Origin: Rhizobiaceae bacterium | GTDB taxonomy: Bacteria > Pseudomonadota > Alphaproteobacteria > Rhizobiales > Rhizobiaceae | Length of the DNA: 64,000 bases | NCBI GenBank assembly: GCA_028281105.1 | Contig: JANQKQ010000025.1 | Coordinates: 1-64,000, forward strand | Direction of reading: 5' to 3' | In this document: one piece after another, positions 43,040-52,373 of the stretch | How the letters are laid out: the number at the start of each line of letters is the position of its first letter | Numbering within the stretch: position 1 is the stretch's first letter | The notes under the pieces: generated by a model | The model's database searches: none | What the model saw: the letters and a program-made list of their open reading frames with translations, nothing else | Told to the model about the DNA's origin: nothing | Made by a program: the position numbers and the translations under genes

Positions 43040-44065
43040 TCATTTGGTGCAGTCGTCCCAGCTTAGCAGCGCATTTTGCGGAATATCGCGCGCCGCTGTC
43101 TGACCAACTATCTCATCCATCTTCCAAGACGGGATCCCCGTCCCAGGGCGCTTCGACCAGATCATGTCCTGGGAGATGGTCTCACCCTTCTTTATTGCCT
43201 GGGTCGTCACGATCGACCGGAAAGCCCAGTCTCGGATCTGCTGTTCGCGCTCGTGAACCTTCTTCTCGGACCCGAGCGCGGCCTCGATCTTTCTGACACC
43301 GTCAACGAGGCTTGCAAGCTCCCCAAAGTCAATGGAAACGGACTGGTCCGGGCCCGGGGTTCGCTTGTCGAGTATCACGTGCTTTTCCAGTATCGCGGCG
43401 CCGAGCGTGACTGCGGCGAAGCAGGTGTAGATATCGGGCGTGTGGTCGGAGTGCCCGATCACGGCCTCGGGGAACAGACGAGCCATCTCGGTTATTACGC
43501 GCAGGTTCACGTCTTCATAGACCGGCGGATATTCGCTGACGCAGGACAGCATCGCCAATGGCGTGTCGCGGAAAATCAGTGCGTCGTAGGTCCGCTTGAT
43601 TTCATCGATGGTCGCCATTCCGGTGGAAACGATCATCGGCTTGCCAAGGCCGGAGATGCGAACCAAGGATGGGATGTCGGTCATCTCGCCCGAGCCGATC
43701 TTGAACACCGGCACGTTGAGCGTATCCAACTCGCTGGCGGCCGCCCAGCTGAAGGGCGTGCATATATAGATAATCCCGATCTGGTCGCAGAATTCCTTTA
43801 TGGCTTTGTGCTGTTCCAGCGTCAGGGCGTATTTCTTCAGGAATTCATATAGCGGTTCGTCGAAATTGTCCGACATCGGAATGTCGGGAAGCATTTCCTC
43901 GTCAGGAAGGTGGTGCTGGAACTTCACCGCGTCCGCGCCGGCGAGTTTTGCCTGGCGCGCCATCTCGATCGCGGTGTCGAGGCTGCCCATGTGGTTGTCG
44001 CAGGCTTCCGCGATGATGAATGTCGGGCATCCGTAGCCGACTTCTCTACCTTGTATCGTGATCAT
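43040..44065 (-). CDS. neuB: N-acetylneuraminate-type synthase with SAF domain (NeuB family)
   Basis: A 341-residue enzyme condensing ManNAc (or an analogue) with PEP to a nine-carbon sugar. The TIM barrel shows FIIAEACDNHMGSLDTAIEM, DAVKFQHH, CTPFSWAAASEL and KIGSGEMTDIP; the C-terminal SAF (antifreeze-like) domain includes ETISQDMIWSKRPGTGIP. Note EACDNH in place of the usual EIGINHNG, a variant. ATG 44065 gives the normal start; the in-frame extension upstream has no support. It begins the nonulosonic module and is 200 bp downstream of the epimerase gene, a gap in which I see nothing else. Confidence 0.93.
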   Translation of the reverse strand: MITIQGREVGYGCPTFIIAEACDNHMGSLDTAIEMARQAKLAGADAVKFQHHLPDEEMLPDIPMSDNFDEPLYEFLKKYALTLEQHKAIKEFCDQIGIIYICTPFSWAAASELDTLNVPVFKIGSGEMTDIPSLVRISGLGKPMIVSTGMATIDEIKRTYDALIFRDTPLAMLSCVSEYPPVYEDVNLRVITEMARLFPEAVIGHSDHTPDIYTCFAAVTLGAAILEKHVILDKRTPGPDQSVSIDFGELASLVDGVRKIEAALGSEKKVHEREQQIRDWAFRSIVTTQAIKKGETISQDMIWSKRPGTGIPSWKMDEIVGQTAARDIPQNALLSWDDCTK

Positions 44066-44265
44066 CCGTCCGTTCTCTTTGGCTGGGAATGCATGGGGTT
44101 GCGTCGGTTGAAGTCGCTGGCTGGTGCGGGAGCTTGCAAAGACCGTTGATCGGCCCATGTCCGGGGCAGGGGTTTTGAGATTATTAGGCTCATACCGCGT
44201 TGTCGATTCACGGTGTGACCACCGCCTGGATCGGACCGATCATGGCGGTGCCAACGCGAACATGT

Positions 44266-45315
44266 TTAGTCGTCGGCACCTGCCATCTCGTTTTCGCGCC
44301 GGTCGGGAACGGGCAAGCCGTATTGCTGCCTCAACATGCGTCGGAGGCCGTCGTCCAGGTCAATTTTTGCCTGGAAGCCGAGAACTGCAGCTGCGTTGTC
44401 CGGGCTGCCATGGGAGTGGAGGATTTCGCCGGTGCGCCACGGCCTGCGTTCGGGCTCAGCAAACTGCGATACACGGCCAGCTTCGTTGAGCACACGCACT
44501 ATGACGCCATACAATTCGTCCAAGCGCGTGGGAACGCCGGTGGCCACGTTGAAAACCCGGCCCTTCGCCGCCGGCCCCGCCTCTGCCGACAGACGGATGG
44601 CTTCACAGACATTGTCGACATGGCAGAAGTCCCGTGTCGCACTGCCGTCACCGAACATGATCGGCCGCTTATTCTCCAGCAACAGATCGATCCATTTGGG
44701 TATAACCGCCGCATAGCCGCCGGCGGCATCCTGCCAGGCGCCGAAAATGTTGAAAAATCGCAATCCGACGACACCAAAGTGTGACGCAAGCGCATCAAAA
44801 CCGCCGGCATAGGCCTCGTTGGACAACTTGCTGGCCGCGTATGGGCTCAGCGGCCGGGGCTCGGCGGTCTCGGCCAGGGGCAAGGCATCGTTGTCGCCGT
44901 AGACCGCGCAGCTCGACGCGTACACCAGACTGGCGGCACCGAAGTCCGCGGCGGCCTGAAGCACGTTGAAGAACCCGGTCGTGTTGACCGCATGGGTCTC
45001 GTGCGGCAGCTCGATGGACCGCATCACCGAGACCTGCGCGGCCAGATGGGCGATGTGATCGCAGCCGTCCATTGCGCTCCGCAACGTGTCCACGTCCAAT
45101 ATGTCGCCTTCGACGACGGTGAATCGCCCGCCATAGGCCTTCTCCAGGCGTTCCACATTGTCCCGCTTACCGGAGAAGAAGTTGTCCAGGCCGACGACTG
45201 TGTCGCCGCGTTCGATGAGATAGGCGGCGAGATTGGAGCCGATGAAACCGGCCGCGCCGGTGATCAGCCATCGCCGGCCATTATGCGAGTTTTTTTTCGT
45301 CACGTTCTTGCGCAT
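44266..45315 (-). CDS. NAD-dependent UDP-hexose epimerase (WbpP/Gne-like SDR)
   Basis: A 349-residue extended SDR. The NAD loop GAAGFIG is at 20-26, and the catalytic YxxxK is Tyr159/Lys163 (YAASK). The catalytic serine region reads ASSCAVYG, with Cys at 136 in place of Ser or Thr, although the preceding Ser pair may serve. FFNIFGAWQD and DGSATRDFCHVDNV match 4-epimerases of UDP-GlcNAc/GalNAc of the WbpP group. It would supply a galacto-configured precursor to the repeat unit. It lies 7 bp after the flippase gene. Confidence 0.86.
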   Translation of the reverse strand: MRKNVTKKNSHNGRRWLITGAAGFIGSNLAAYLIERGDTVVGLDNFFSGKRDNVERLEKAYGGRFTVVEGDILDVDTLRSAMDGCDHIAHLAAQVSVMRSIELPHETHAVNTTGFFNVLQAAADFGAASLVYASSCAVYGDNDALPLAETAEPRPLSPYAASKLSNEAYAGGFDALASHFGVVGLRFFNIFGAWQDAAGGYAAVIPKWIDLLLENKRPIMFGDGSATRDFCHVDNVCEAIRLSAEAGPAAKGRVFNVATGVPTRLDELYGVIVRVLNEAGRVSQFAEPERRPWRTGEILHSHGSPDNAAAVLGFQAKIDLDDGLRRMLRQQYGLPVPDRRENEMAGADD

Positions 45316-45322
45316 CCGCCGG

Positions 45323-46768
45323 TTACGCCCTCGATGTGATCGCCGCCAACAGGCCGCTGCGACGCACGATGAACAGCGCGGCCACGGCGCCCGCGAGCAT
45401 GACCAATGCCGCCGCCGCCGCGCGTGCGAGAAACGGCGGCTGTTGCAGCTCGACCAGGGCCAGCGCCGCCAGCGCCGCGAAGAAGCCGGCGAACATGCCG
45501 CCGTCGCGTATCCTGGTCGGGCGGATGCGCATGGCGAAACCGTAGATCAGGCCGAGAAAGAGCAGCGAATAGCCAACCGACGCGATGACCGCGCCCACCA
45601 GGCCCCATATCGGCACCAATATCGAAACCATCACCATCGCGCCGATGGCGGGCAGGCCGGTGGCCAGGGTCGCGTACCGCATGTAACCGTGGGCGATGAT
45701 GATCGCGTGCTGCGGGCGGCCGGCCAGGCGCAGACCGAGCGCGGCGGTCAGTATGGTGGCGAACGGAGCGGCGTCGACGAATCGTCCATTGGTCAGCGCA
45801 TCGATGAATTCGCGCCCGATCAAGGCCATCGTGACGGTTGCCGTGGCGAAGACCGCCCCCGTCAGATGGGACAGATGGCGTCCGGCGGTGAACGACGCGG
45901 GCTCCTCCATGGCTTCCTCGCGCAGCTTCGGCCAGGTCGAGCCGATCGCCGGGCGCATGGCGGTCATCAGCATGCCGGGATAGAGCTGGGCGTGGGTCCA
46001 TATTCCCGTGGCGGTGAGGCTGATGCTCGAGGCAATCACCGATCGCTCGACCAACAGCTGCGCCGTTTCCAGCAGGTTGGCGGTGCTCAGCATGCTGCCG
46101 GACTTGAACAGGTCGACCAGAAGTCGCCAATCGATCATCGGGCGAATATAAGGCGCCGCGATCTTCACGGTACCGGCAACAAACACCAATCCCCCGAGCA
46201 GGGAACCGCAGAACAAGGCGGTGGGCCCGTGGATGTCCAACACGAACAGGGCCGACAACACCGCCGCCGGCACCGCGACCGCCCGCATCGTCATGAATGC
46301 CGCGTAGGCGCGAACCTTCCGCGACAGGATGGCAATCGTAAACGCAATCCCCCACACGCTTGAGGCGATCATGTCGACAAGCGCAAACACGATGCCGATG
46401 AACGGCAACCCGGCAAGCGCGGGGTAGCCCGCCCCGATGACCAGAAACGCAAACACGGAAACGAGCGCTAACAGACAGGACGCCGCCAAGACCATGAAGA
46501 GCATCGATGAGACCAGCGCGCGGCTTTCGGGCGAAACCGCGGGCTGGAACCGGTTCGACAGGATAATCGACGCCCCCATGGACGCCACCGCCCCCAGCAC
46601 GGCCGCGTAGCCGACAACCAGCGCATAGGCTCCGTAGTCAGCCGGGGTCAGGATCAGCGTTGCGAAGGGGAGCACCGCGATCGACAGCACCCCTTGCAAA
46701 AGGCCGGGAACCAGCAGCAAGGCGAACCGATGGGGCAAGGGATCGCTCGGTTTAGCGTCGTTATTCAA
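45323..46768 (-). CDS. wzx: Oligosaccharide flippase, Wzx (MOP superfamily)
   Basis: A 481-residue inner-membrane protein with 12-14 helices and conserved proline and glycine pattern; LTPADYGAYALVVGYAAVLG is the usual N-terminal block of polysaccharide exporters of this superfamily. It moves the undecaprenyl-linked repeat unit to the periplasmic face. The start is TTG 46768 (no ATG fits). Its presence indicates a Wzx/Wzy-type rather than ABC-type (Wzm/Wzt) export route. Confidence 0.9.
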   Translation of the reverse strand: MNNDAKPSDPLPHRFALLLVPGLLQGVLSIAVLPFATLILTPADYGAYALVVGYAAVLGAVASMGASIILSNRFQPAVSPESRALVSSMLFMVLAASCLLALVSVFAFLVIGAGYPALAGLPFIGIVFALVDMIASSVWGIAFTIAILSRKVRAYAAFMTMRAVAVPAAVLSALFVLDIHGPTALFCGSLLGGLVFVAGTVKIAAPYIRPMIDWRLLVDLFKSGSMLSTANLLETAQLLVERSVIASSISLTATGIWTHAQLYPGMLMTAMRPAIGSTWPKLREEAMEEPASFTAGRHLSHLTGAVFATATVTMALIGREFIDALTNGRFVDAAPFATILTAALGLRLAGRPQHAIIIAHGYMRYATLATGLPAIGAMVMVSILVPIWGLVGAVIASVGYSLLFLGLIYGFAMRIRPTRIRDGGMFAGFFAALAALALVELQQPPFLARAAAAALVMLAGAVAALFIVRRSGLLAAITSRA

Positions 46769-46830
46769 GTTCGCGAGCCCGGTTCGAACTTCCGGATTCT
46801 ATGCGCGCGATAACGGCATGTTGGCGGGCA

Positions 46831-47637
46831 TCAGTAACCCTCGAAATCCGTGCCCTGCTTGTCGGTCTCCAGGCATATGAAGCTCATTCCGCCCGAGTTG
46901 ATCTTCATGAATGGGGCAAACTCCAGTCGGCCGCGCTGTGCATCGGCGAACTCGCGAAAAGCCTTGCGTTGGCCGCGCTCGTCGTCGCCGAAATAGCAAT
47001 CCCAGTCGTCGAACGCGACCAGGCAACCGTGCCGCAGAACTTTGCCCAGCCAATCGAGCACCTGCTTGGTCGAGGAATAGTAGTCGCAATCGATATAGGT
47101 GAGTGCCGGATATTGATCTTCGGGCAACTCGACCGTCTTGAGCGAATCCTCGTAGAAGCCCTTCACGGTCGTCACCCGGTGTGCGTCCCGGCGAGTGATT
47201 GCGCGGAACTTCTGCTCCGAAGTGTAATTCATCTGCCCGCGCCAGATTTTCTGTTTGTCGATACCCTCGGGCTCGGGCATGCCACCGAAACTGTCGAAGG
47301 CCCAGAAGCCGGTGATGCGGTTGGGCTTGCCATGGGAGCCAAGCGCGTTGAGCGCCATGCGAAACGTGTTGGCTTCGTGGCAGCCAAATTCGAGATAGCT
47401 GCCGTCGATGCGATTGACCTGCAGATATTCCTGCGCGGCCTGGAAGAAATCGAACCTGAACCTCAAAGCGGGATTGGCATCGATATTTCCAGGCAGGGGC
47501 GTCACCGCCGGACTGGCCAGCCGGCGCGCGCGGTTCTGGACGGCGTAGTATATCGGCCGGACAAATGCGCGTTGTCTTTCGCTGAGAACGCGTTTGCCCA
47601 ACTCAATGATGCTGTTTGTTGGCTTGTGCGGCGGCAT
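46831..47637 (-). CDS. TylF/MycF-type SAM-dependent sugar O-methyltransferase
   Basis: A 268-residue protein. GSYLEFGCHEANTFRMAL is motif I, GFWAFDSFGGMPEPEGID the characteristic TylF/MycF segment, and ALTYIDCDYYSSTKQVLDWL with VAFDDWDCYFGDDERG gives the metal-binding aspartates of this Mg-dependent group. It probably O-methylates a sugar hydroxyl, either on a nucleotide sugar or on the growing repeat. ATG 47637 has GGAG upstream. It is 62 bp before the flippase gene and 20 bp after a glycosyltransferase gene. Confidence 0.85.
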   Translation of the reverse strand: MPPHKPTNSIIELGKRVLSERQRAFVRPIYYAVQNRARRLASPAVTPLPGNIDANPALRFRFDFFQAAQEYLQVNRIDGSYLEFGCHEANTFRMALNALGSHGKPNRITGFWAFDSFGGMPEPEGIDKQKIWRGQMNYTSEQKFRAITRRDAHRVTTVKGFYEDSLKTVELPEDQYPALTYIDCDYYSSTKQVLDWLGKVLRHGCLVAFDDWDCYFGDDERGQRKAFREFADAQRGRLEFAPFMKINSGGMSFICLETDKQGTDFEGY

Positions 47638-47657
47638 TTGGCGTTGTGCTCCGGAGG

Positions 47658-49010
47658 CTATATTGCGTCCGCTCGAGTCGTTTGGGATTGCGTCCGCCGC
47701 AAGGTTTCCTGCCTGATCCGATCGATCAACTGCGGCACGACAACCTGCGGCGCGTAGTACTTGGCCAGGGTTCCGACGCCGCCGCGACCGATGCGTCGGC
47801 GCAGGTTGCGGTCCGCCAGCGCCTGCGCAACCAAGTCGGCGACTTCCTCGGCGCTACGGCCCAAAAGGGCGTTGTGGCCATGTTCGATTTCCGGCATCGC
47901 CTCGCGACAGTCGGCAAACGCCACGACGCAGCCGCCTAGCGACCAGGCATGCAGAAAACGGGTGTGACCGACCTTGAAACGGTAGTGATTGTTGGAAATA
48001 AGAAACACCGGCGCCGAGAGGATTTCGGCATTGAGATCTTCAACGAAGCCACGCACATGAATATGGGGACTATCGAGCAGCGGCTTGATGAAAGGCCTGG
48101 GCTCGCCGCGGCCATAGACATGGACTTCGAACGGGTTTCCGTCCAACCGCCGCTCGAGCGCCGGCAGCACTTCCCGGTTTAGTGCCGCAAAGCCTAAACT
48201 GTTGGCGGTGCCCGAAACCGAACCGACACTGCCAACTATCTTGCCTGGATTAGCGGCCTCCAGCTCGTCTCGCTTCGCCTCCCAATCGTCCGGCGGAACC
48301 ATTGGCCACATGTTGCACATGTAGGCGGCGTTTATGCCCTTTGAGGCATAGTCCGCGGCGTCGTTCGCAGCCACGTCGGCGACAAAATCATAGCAACGCA
48401 ATACCGACAGATGCGCCCGTTCGAGAATGTTGCGCAGGATGAATCGGCGCAAACTGTCGGCAAGCGCGGCCAAACCTCTAGGCTGCGCGCCGGCCAGCCG
48501 CATCGCCTCGTGCTGGGCATCGAAAACCTTTGGGTCGGGATTGCCGTGATAGGCAAAGCGCAGCGCCGGCAGCTTACTTGCAGTGTTAAGCCCCGTCTCC
48601 GTCCAGATGGTCAGAACGGCATCGATCTGGCGCCCGTCCAGCAGCGTTCGAAGCTGTTCGCCTGCGTTGTGGCCGGGCAGGATCGATTCCGGATTGGCGA
48701 CAAGCGCCTTGATCAGAAGCCAGGGTCGCGTGCGTATCGGCGACGGCAGATCGAGCAGCAGGGGTTCGAGAAAAGTCACCCCGTCCCTCTTTAACGCATC
48801 GATCTCGTTTCGCGCCCTGTCCGGTATCTCCTCCACCGTGGTACCGATATAGCCGTACGAAAGTTCGAATTCGCCGCACTGAGCCAAGTGCGAGACGATC
48901 GAGTGAGAGACCACGTTGGCTGCTTGCAGGCTGGCCTCCACGTGCGGCCAGGCCGAGGCAACCACAAGCAGCCGAATTCTTTTTGAACCCCTACTCACCA
49001 GATCACTCAA
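47658..49010 (-). CDS. Glycosyltransferase family 1/4-like, C-terminal donor domain recognisable
   Basis: A 450-residue protein with RLLVVASAWPHVEASLQAAN at the start and a C-terminal GT-B half containing VHVYGRGEPRPFIKPLLDS, HIHVRGFVEDL and HAWSLGGCVVAFADCREAMPEI. The middle (about 150-260) is family-poor. The start is TTG 49010 (or GTG 48998), overlapping the upstream oxidoreductase gene by 8 bp. The donor sugar is unknown. Confidence 0.78.
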   Translation of the reverse strand: MSDLVSRGSKRIRLLVVASAWPHVEASLQAANVVSHSIVSHLAQCGEFELSYGYIGTTVEEIPDRARNEIDALKRDGVTFLEPLLLDLPSPIRTRPWLLIKALVANPESILPGHNAGEQLRTLLDGRQIDAVLTIWTETGLNTASKLPALRFAYHGNPDPKVFDAQHEAMRLAGAQPRGLAALADSLRRFILRNILERAHLSVLRCYDFVADVAANDAADYASKGINAAYMCNMWPMVPPDDWEAKRDELEAANPGKIVGSVGSVSGTANSLGFAALNREVLPALERRLDGNPFEVHVYGRGEPRPFIKPLLDSPHIHVRGFVEDLNAEILSAPVFLISNNHYRFKVGHTRFLHAWSLGGCVVAFADCREAMPEIEHGHNALLGRSAEEVADLVAQALADRNLRRRIGRGGVGTLAKYYAPQVVVPQLIDRIRQETLRRTQSQTTRADAI

Positions 49011-50112
49011 CAGACGCTCGGCCCCGGCCGCTCAAAGGTGACATGGGCGACCACCGGGAGCCTTCTACCATGGCGGCAACGCCATCGACAGCACTGGCGC
49101 GGAGCGCCGCGTCCAGCTCCTGAACACGCGCTCCGGCGGACAAATCCGGACTGACCGGTTTGCCCGAACGAACCCCGTCCAGAAAACGCCGCAGCAGACG
49201 GCAAAATGCCGGCACACGTCCATCGCCACTTGCGGGCGGCTCGCGAACGAGCATGCGTTCGCCCGACCGGTCCCGTACCGTCAACGTGAGACCGGCCACA
49301 TAGTCCGCGCCGATGTTCTCAAGCACCGCCGTGCCGCGTTCGAACACGACGGTCCAGCGGTGGACCGCAATGCCCGGGTTGGCGTTGCCGAAGGTTGCCG
49401 AGAAGCAGGCACCGTCGTTGAAGCCCATCTGCAGGTTCACCAGATCCTCGGCGGCCCTCGCGCCGGCCGGCGCAAACGCGGATGCAACCGGCTCGCACGC
49501 ATATCCGCTGACCGTGGTCGCGCGGCCAAGCAGCCATTCGGCCAGATACAGCAGATGGGCGCCAAGCAGCACGATCACACCGCCCCCTCTGTCCGCGTCG
49601 GTCTTCCACGACCATTTGCGGTGCTTGTTGGCCCATGATTCGACCAGCCACAGAACATCGACGTGCCGAACCTTCCCCAGGGACTGGGAATCGATGAGTT
49701 GCTTGAGCTGGGCAAAGGTCTCGGTTTCGCGGAAGATGAAGTCCATTGCCGTCACCTGTCCGTCGGCCAATGCCGCGAGTTCACCGGCCGCAGCCGCATC
49801 GGTGCCCAACGGCTTTTCGCAAAGCACCGCAACGCCTTTGCGCAGCGCGGCCCGCACGGCCGGTTCGGTCTGATCGGGCGGCAGGGCCAGGGTCACCGCG
49901 TCAAGATCGAGGTCGAGCAGTTCATCGATCGAGCCGCAGCCGTGCTCGATACCGAGCTTTTCGGCCGTTTCAACGGCCCGCCCGGTCGAACGGCTCGCAA
50001 TGGCCAAGACGTCGACTTCGGGCTGCGCGAGAAGCGCCGGCACATGCACCGCCGAGCCGAAACCCAAACCGGCGACGCCCACCCGAAGTCTTCGCTTGCG
50101 CGCCTGCGTCAT
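49003..50112 (-). CDS. Gfo/Idh/MocA family oxidoreductase of the polysaccharide locus
   Basis: A 369-residue NAD(P) enzyme. VGVAGLGFGSAVHVPALL forms the Rossmann loop and VLCEKPLGTDAAAAG carries the family lysine; VTAMDFIFRETETF and VLLGAHLLYLAEWLLG follow. Relatives in glycan loci oxidise or reduce C3 of nucleotide sugars (WlbA-like) or act on 4-keto sugars. It overlaps the C-methyltransferase gene by 4 bp, so the two likely act in sequence on one intermediate. Confidence 0.88.
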   Translation of the reverse strand: MTQARKRRLRVGVAGLGFGSAVHVPALLAQPEVDVLAIASRSTGRAVETAEKLGIEHGCGSIDELLDLDLDAVTLALPPDQTEPAVRAALRKGVAVLCEKPLGTDAAAAGELAALADGQVTAMDFIFRETETFAQLKQLIDSQSLGKVRHVDVLWLVESWANKHRKWSWKTDADRGGGVIVLLGAHLLYLAEWLLGRATTVSGYACEPVASAFAPAGARAAEDLVNLQMGFNDGACFSATFGNANPGIAVHRWTVVFERGTAVLENIGADYVAGLTLTVRDRSGERMLVREPPASGDGRVPAFCRLLRRFLDGVRSGKPVSPDLSAGARVQELDAALRASAVDGVAAMVEGSRWSPMSPLSGRGRASVE

Positions 50113-51359
50113 GCATCCACGATGCGCGGTTCGGGCAGCGGCGTGATAAACTTGCCGCGATATCCGCGTTTGCGCAGGTTCTCGATCAGCTCGTCGGCGA
50201 TGTGCCAGGACAGCAGCAGCGCATAGTCGGGCTGATCTTCATAGAGCATCTTCTCGTCGAGCACGGGGATGCGCGTGCCGGGAATGTACTTGTTGAGCTT
50301 GTGGGAGGTCGAGATTTCCATCACGGCGTCCACGGCATGGTCGTCGATGCCCACATAGTTGACGAGCGTGCTGGCTCGCGAGGGCGCGCCGACGCCGTAG
50401 ATGCGCGCGCCGTCGCGCTTGAGCGGCGCGAGCAGTTCACACAGCGCCAGCTTGGAGCCGGCCACCCGTTCGCGGAAATTCGCCAGGCCGCTGCCGTCGG
50501 TGACACCGGCCTCGTCTTCCTTGGCCAGTTGCTCGGCAACCGACGACTGGACCTCCCGCTCGCCCTTTCGCGCCGAATAGACCCGGATCGATCCGCCGTG
50601 GGTGCCGATCGGCTTGACGTGGAATACCTCCAGGTCGTGCGCGGACAGCAGATGTTTGAGGCTGCCGAGCGAATAGTACCGCAGATGTTCGTGATAGATG
50701 GTGTCGTATTGCAGGGTCTCTATGAGATCCAACAGATAATGCGATTCCGAAACGAACACGCCGCCGGGCGCGAGCAGTTCGATGATGCCGTCGACCACCG
50801 AATGGATGTCGCCGATATGGGCGAATACGTTGGCCGCCGTGACCAGTTGGGCCTGACCACGCTCGGCCGCCAGTTTGCGCGCGAACTCGCGATTGAAATA
50901 GTCCTTCAAGGTCTCGACGCCCCGGCTTATCCCGACGTCGGCCGCCTGGGACGGCTCGATCCCCAGCACCGGATAGCCGGCGTCCATGAAGTTGGAGAGC
51001 AGCGTGCCGTCGGAAGAGCCGATGTCGATCACCAGACCGTCCTTCTTCAGATCAAGCAGCGCCGTCGCCTCGCGCTCCAACTCGGCGAAGTTGGTGCGCA
51101 GGATGCGCGTGCTGCCGCTCAGGTAGGGATAGCTCTCGGGAAACAGCACCTGCTGGGAGACCTCAAGCCCGATCTGCACCAGCCCGCAACTGCCGCACCG
51201 CATCAGTTCGAGTGGGTAGGCGGCTTCCTCCACCGCCACACGGCCGACATCGGGCATGGTGTTCACAGGCGGCATATAGCCTAAGAACAATATCGAACTG
51301 AGGTCGGCGCTACCGCAGATTTGGCAGTTTTCTACCGGCCGCGAACTTGTGTTGGCCAT
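50109..51359 (-). CDS. Zinc-binding SAM-dependent C-methyltransferase (TylC3/NovU-like)
   Basis: A 416-residue three-part protein: an N-terminal zinc knuckle (CQICGS, Cys12/Cys15, and RCGSCGLVQ, Cys55/Cys58), a methyltransferase core with VIDIGSSDGT (110-119), and a C-terminal Rossmann-like domain with IYGVGAPSRASTLVNYVG. This is the layout of NDP-ketosugar C-methyltransferases. YHEHLRYYSLGSLKHLL contains the conserved Glu-His pair used as base in that family. It likely adds a branch methyl to a keto-deoxysugar, possibly the Gmd product made in the same locus. Confidence 0.89.
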   Translation of the reverse strand: MANTSSRPVENCQICGSADLSSILFLGYMPPVNTMPDVGRVAVEEAAYPLELMRCGSCGLVQIGLEVSQQVLFPESYPYLSGSTRILRTNFAELEREATALLDLKKDGLVIDIGSSDGTLLSNFMDAGYPVLGIEPSQAADVGISRGVETLKDYFNREFARKLAAERGQAQLVTAANVFAHIGDIHSVVDGIIELLAPGGVFVSESHYLLDLIETLQYDTIYHEHLRYYSLGSLKHLLSAHDLEVFHVKPIGTHGGSIRVYSARKGEREVQSSVAEQLAKEDEAGVTDGSGLANFRERVAGSKLALCELLAPLKRDGARIYGVGAPSRASTLVNYVGIDDHAVDAVMEISTSHKLNKYIPGTRIPVLDEKMLYEDQPDYALLLSWHIADELIENLRKRGYRGKFITPLPEPRIVDA

Positions 51360-51379
51360 TCTAGCTCCTTGTCAAAAAC

Positions 51380-52360
51380 CTAGCTTCCCGCACGCGCGCC
51401 ATGCTCGACATACCACTCGACCAGGCTCGGCAGTCCCTTTTCAAACGGGATGGCCGGGGAATATCCCAAACCGGCGAGCTTGGAGATGTCGGGGCATCGG
51501 CGCTGGGTACTGCCGGCCGTCAACTCGCCCTCGATGAGGTTGGGCTCCCGACCGAGAATGGCGAAGGTCTTTTCGACGACCTGACGGATCGTCAGCTCTT
51601 CCGGGTTGCCGATGTTGTAGATGTCGTGATGCTCCCCTCGTGCGAGCATGCACATGACGCCGGTGGCGAAATCATCGATATGCACGAAGGACCGCGTTTG
51701 CGTGCCGTCGCCCTGGATTTCGAAGTCGACCGGACCGGACGGTGTAGCGGCGATCGCGTCCATGGCGCGCATGGTGAACTGCGGCAGCACATGTTCCCAG
51801 CCCATGTCGGGGCCGTAGACGTTGTGCGGGCGGAAGGTCATCACCCGATCGAAGCCGTTGCGTCCATAGTTGGTGGCCATCAGCTCACAGGCGATCTTGC
51901 CTCCGCCGTAGGAGTATCGCGGATTGAGAACGTCCGGCACGACCATGGGGACGTCTTCCGGCGTCGGGATGGTCGGCGGTGTCTGGTAGACTTCCGAACT
52001 GGAAGCCAGCACCAGTTCGCCGATATCGCTGGCGCGACAGGCGTCGAGCACGGCCAGCATGCCGCGAATGGCGATGTCCAGCACCAGCTCCGGTTTTGAG
52101 TAGAAAAACTCGGTCCCGTTCACGTAAGCCAGGTGGATGATGGCCTGCCGCCCTTTGGCGGCGGCTGCCACAGCGGCGGCGTCACGGATATCGGCTTCGA
52201 CAAACTCGATGTCGTTTTCGATCTCCGCCAGGCGGGAGAAGTTGCCGCGCGAATTGTTGTCGAGCACGCATACCGAATGGCCTTCCGCCACCAGTCGCTT
52301 GACGATGGCGGAGCCGATGAAACCGGTTCCGCCGGTGACCAGATATCGTTTGCTACCCAC
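51380..52360 (-). CDS. NAD-dependent nucleotide-sugar epimerase/dehydratase (extended SDR)
   Basis: A 326-residue SDR. The NAD loop is TGGTGFIGS (9-17), the Ser block is LASSSEVYQTP, and the catalytic pair is in YSYGGGK (YxxxK, with Gly-Gly-Gly between). FRPHNVYGPDMGWEHVLP and GDGTQTRSFVHIDD are typical of epimerases and reductases acting on NDP-sugars. The precise reaction is not readable. It follows the dehydrogenase gene by 13 bp and precedes the C-methyltransferase gene by 20 bp, suggesting a role in the same branched-sugar branch. Confidence 0.86.
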   Translation of the reverse strand: MGSKRYLVTGGTGFIGSAIVKRLVAEGHSVCVLDNNSRGNFSRLAEIENDIEFVEADIRDAAAVAAAAKGRQAIIHLAYVNGTEFFYSKPELVLDIAIRGMLAVLDACRASDIGELVLASSSEVYQTPPTIPTPEDVPMVVPDVLNPRYSYGGGKIACELMATNYGRNGFDRVMTFRPHNVYGPDMGWEHVLPQFTMRAMDAIAATPSGPVDFEIQGDGTQTRSFVHIDDFATGVMCMLARGEHHDIYNIGNPEELTIRQVVEKTFAILGREPNLIEGELTAGSTQRRCPDISKLAGLGYSPAIPFEKGLPSLVEWYVEHGARAGS

Positions 52361-52373
52361 TTCGACGCCCCGC

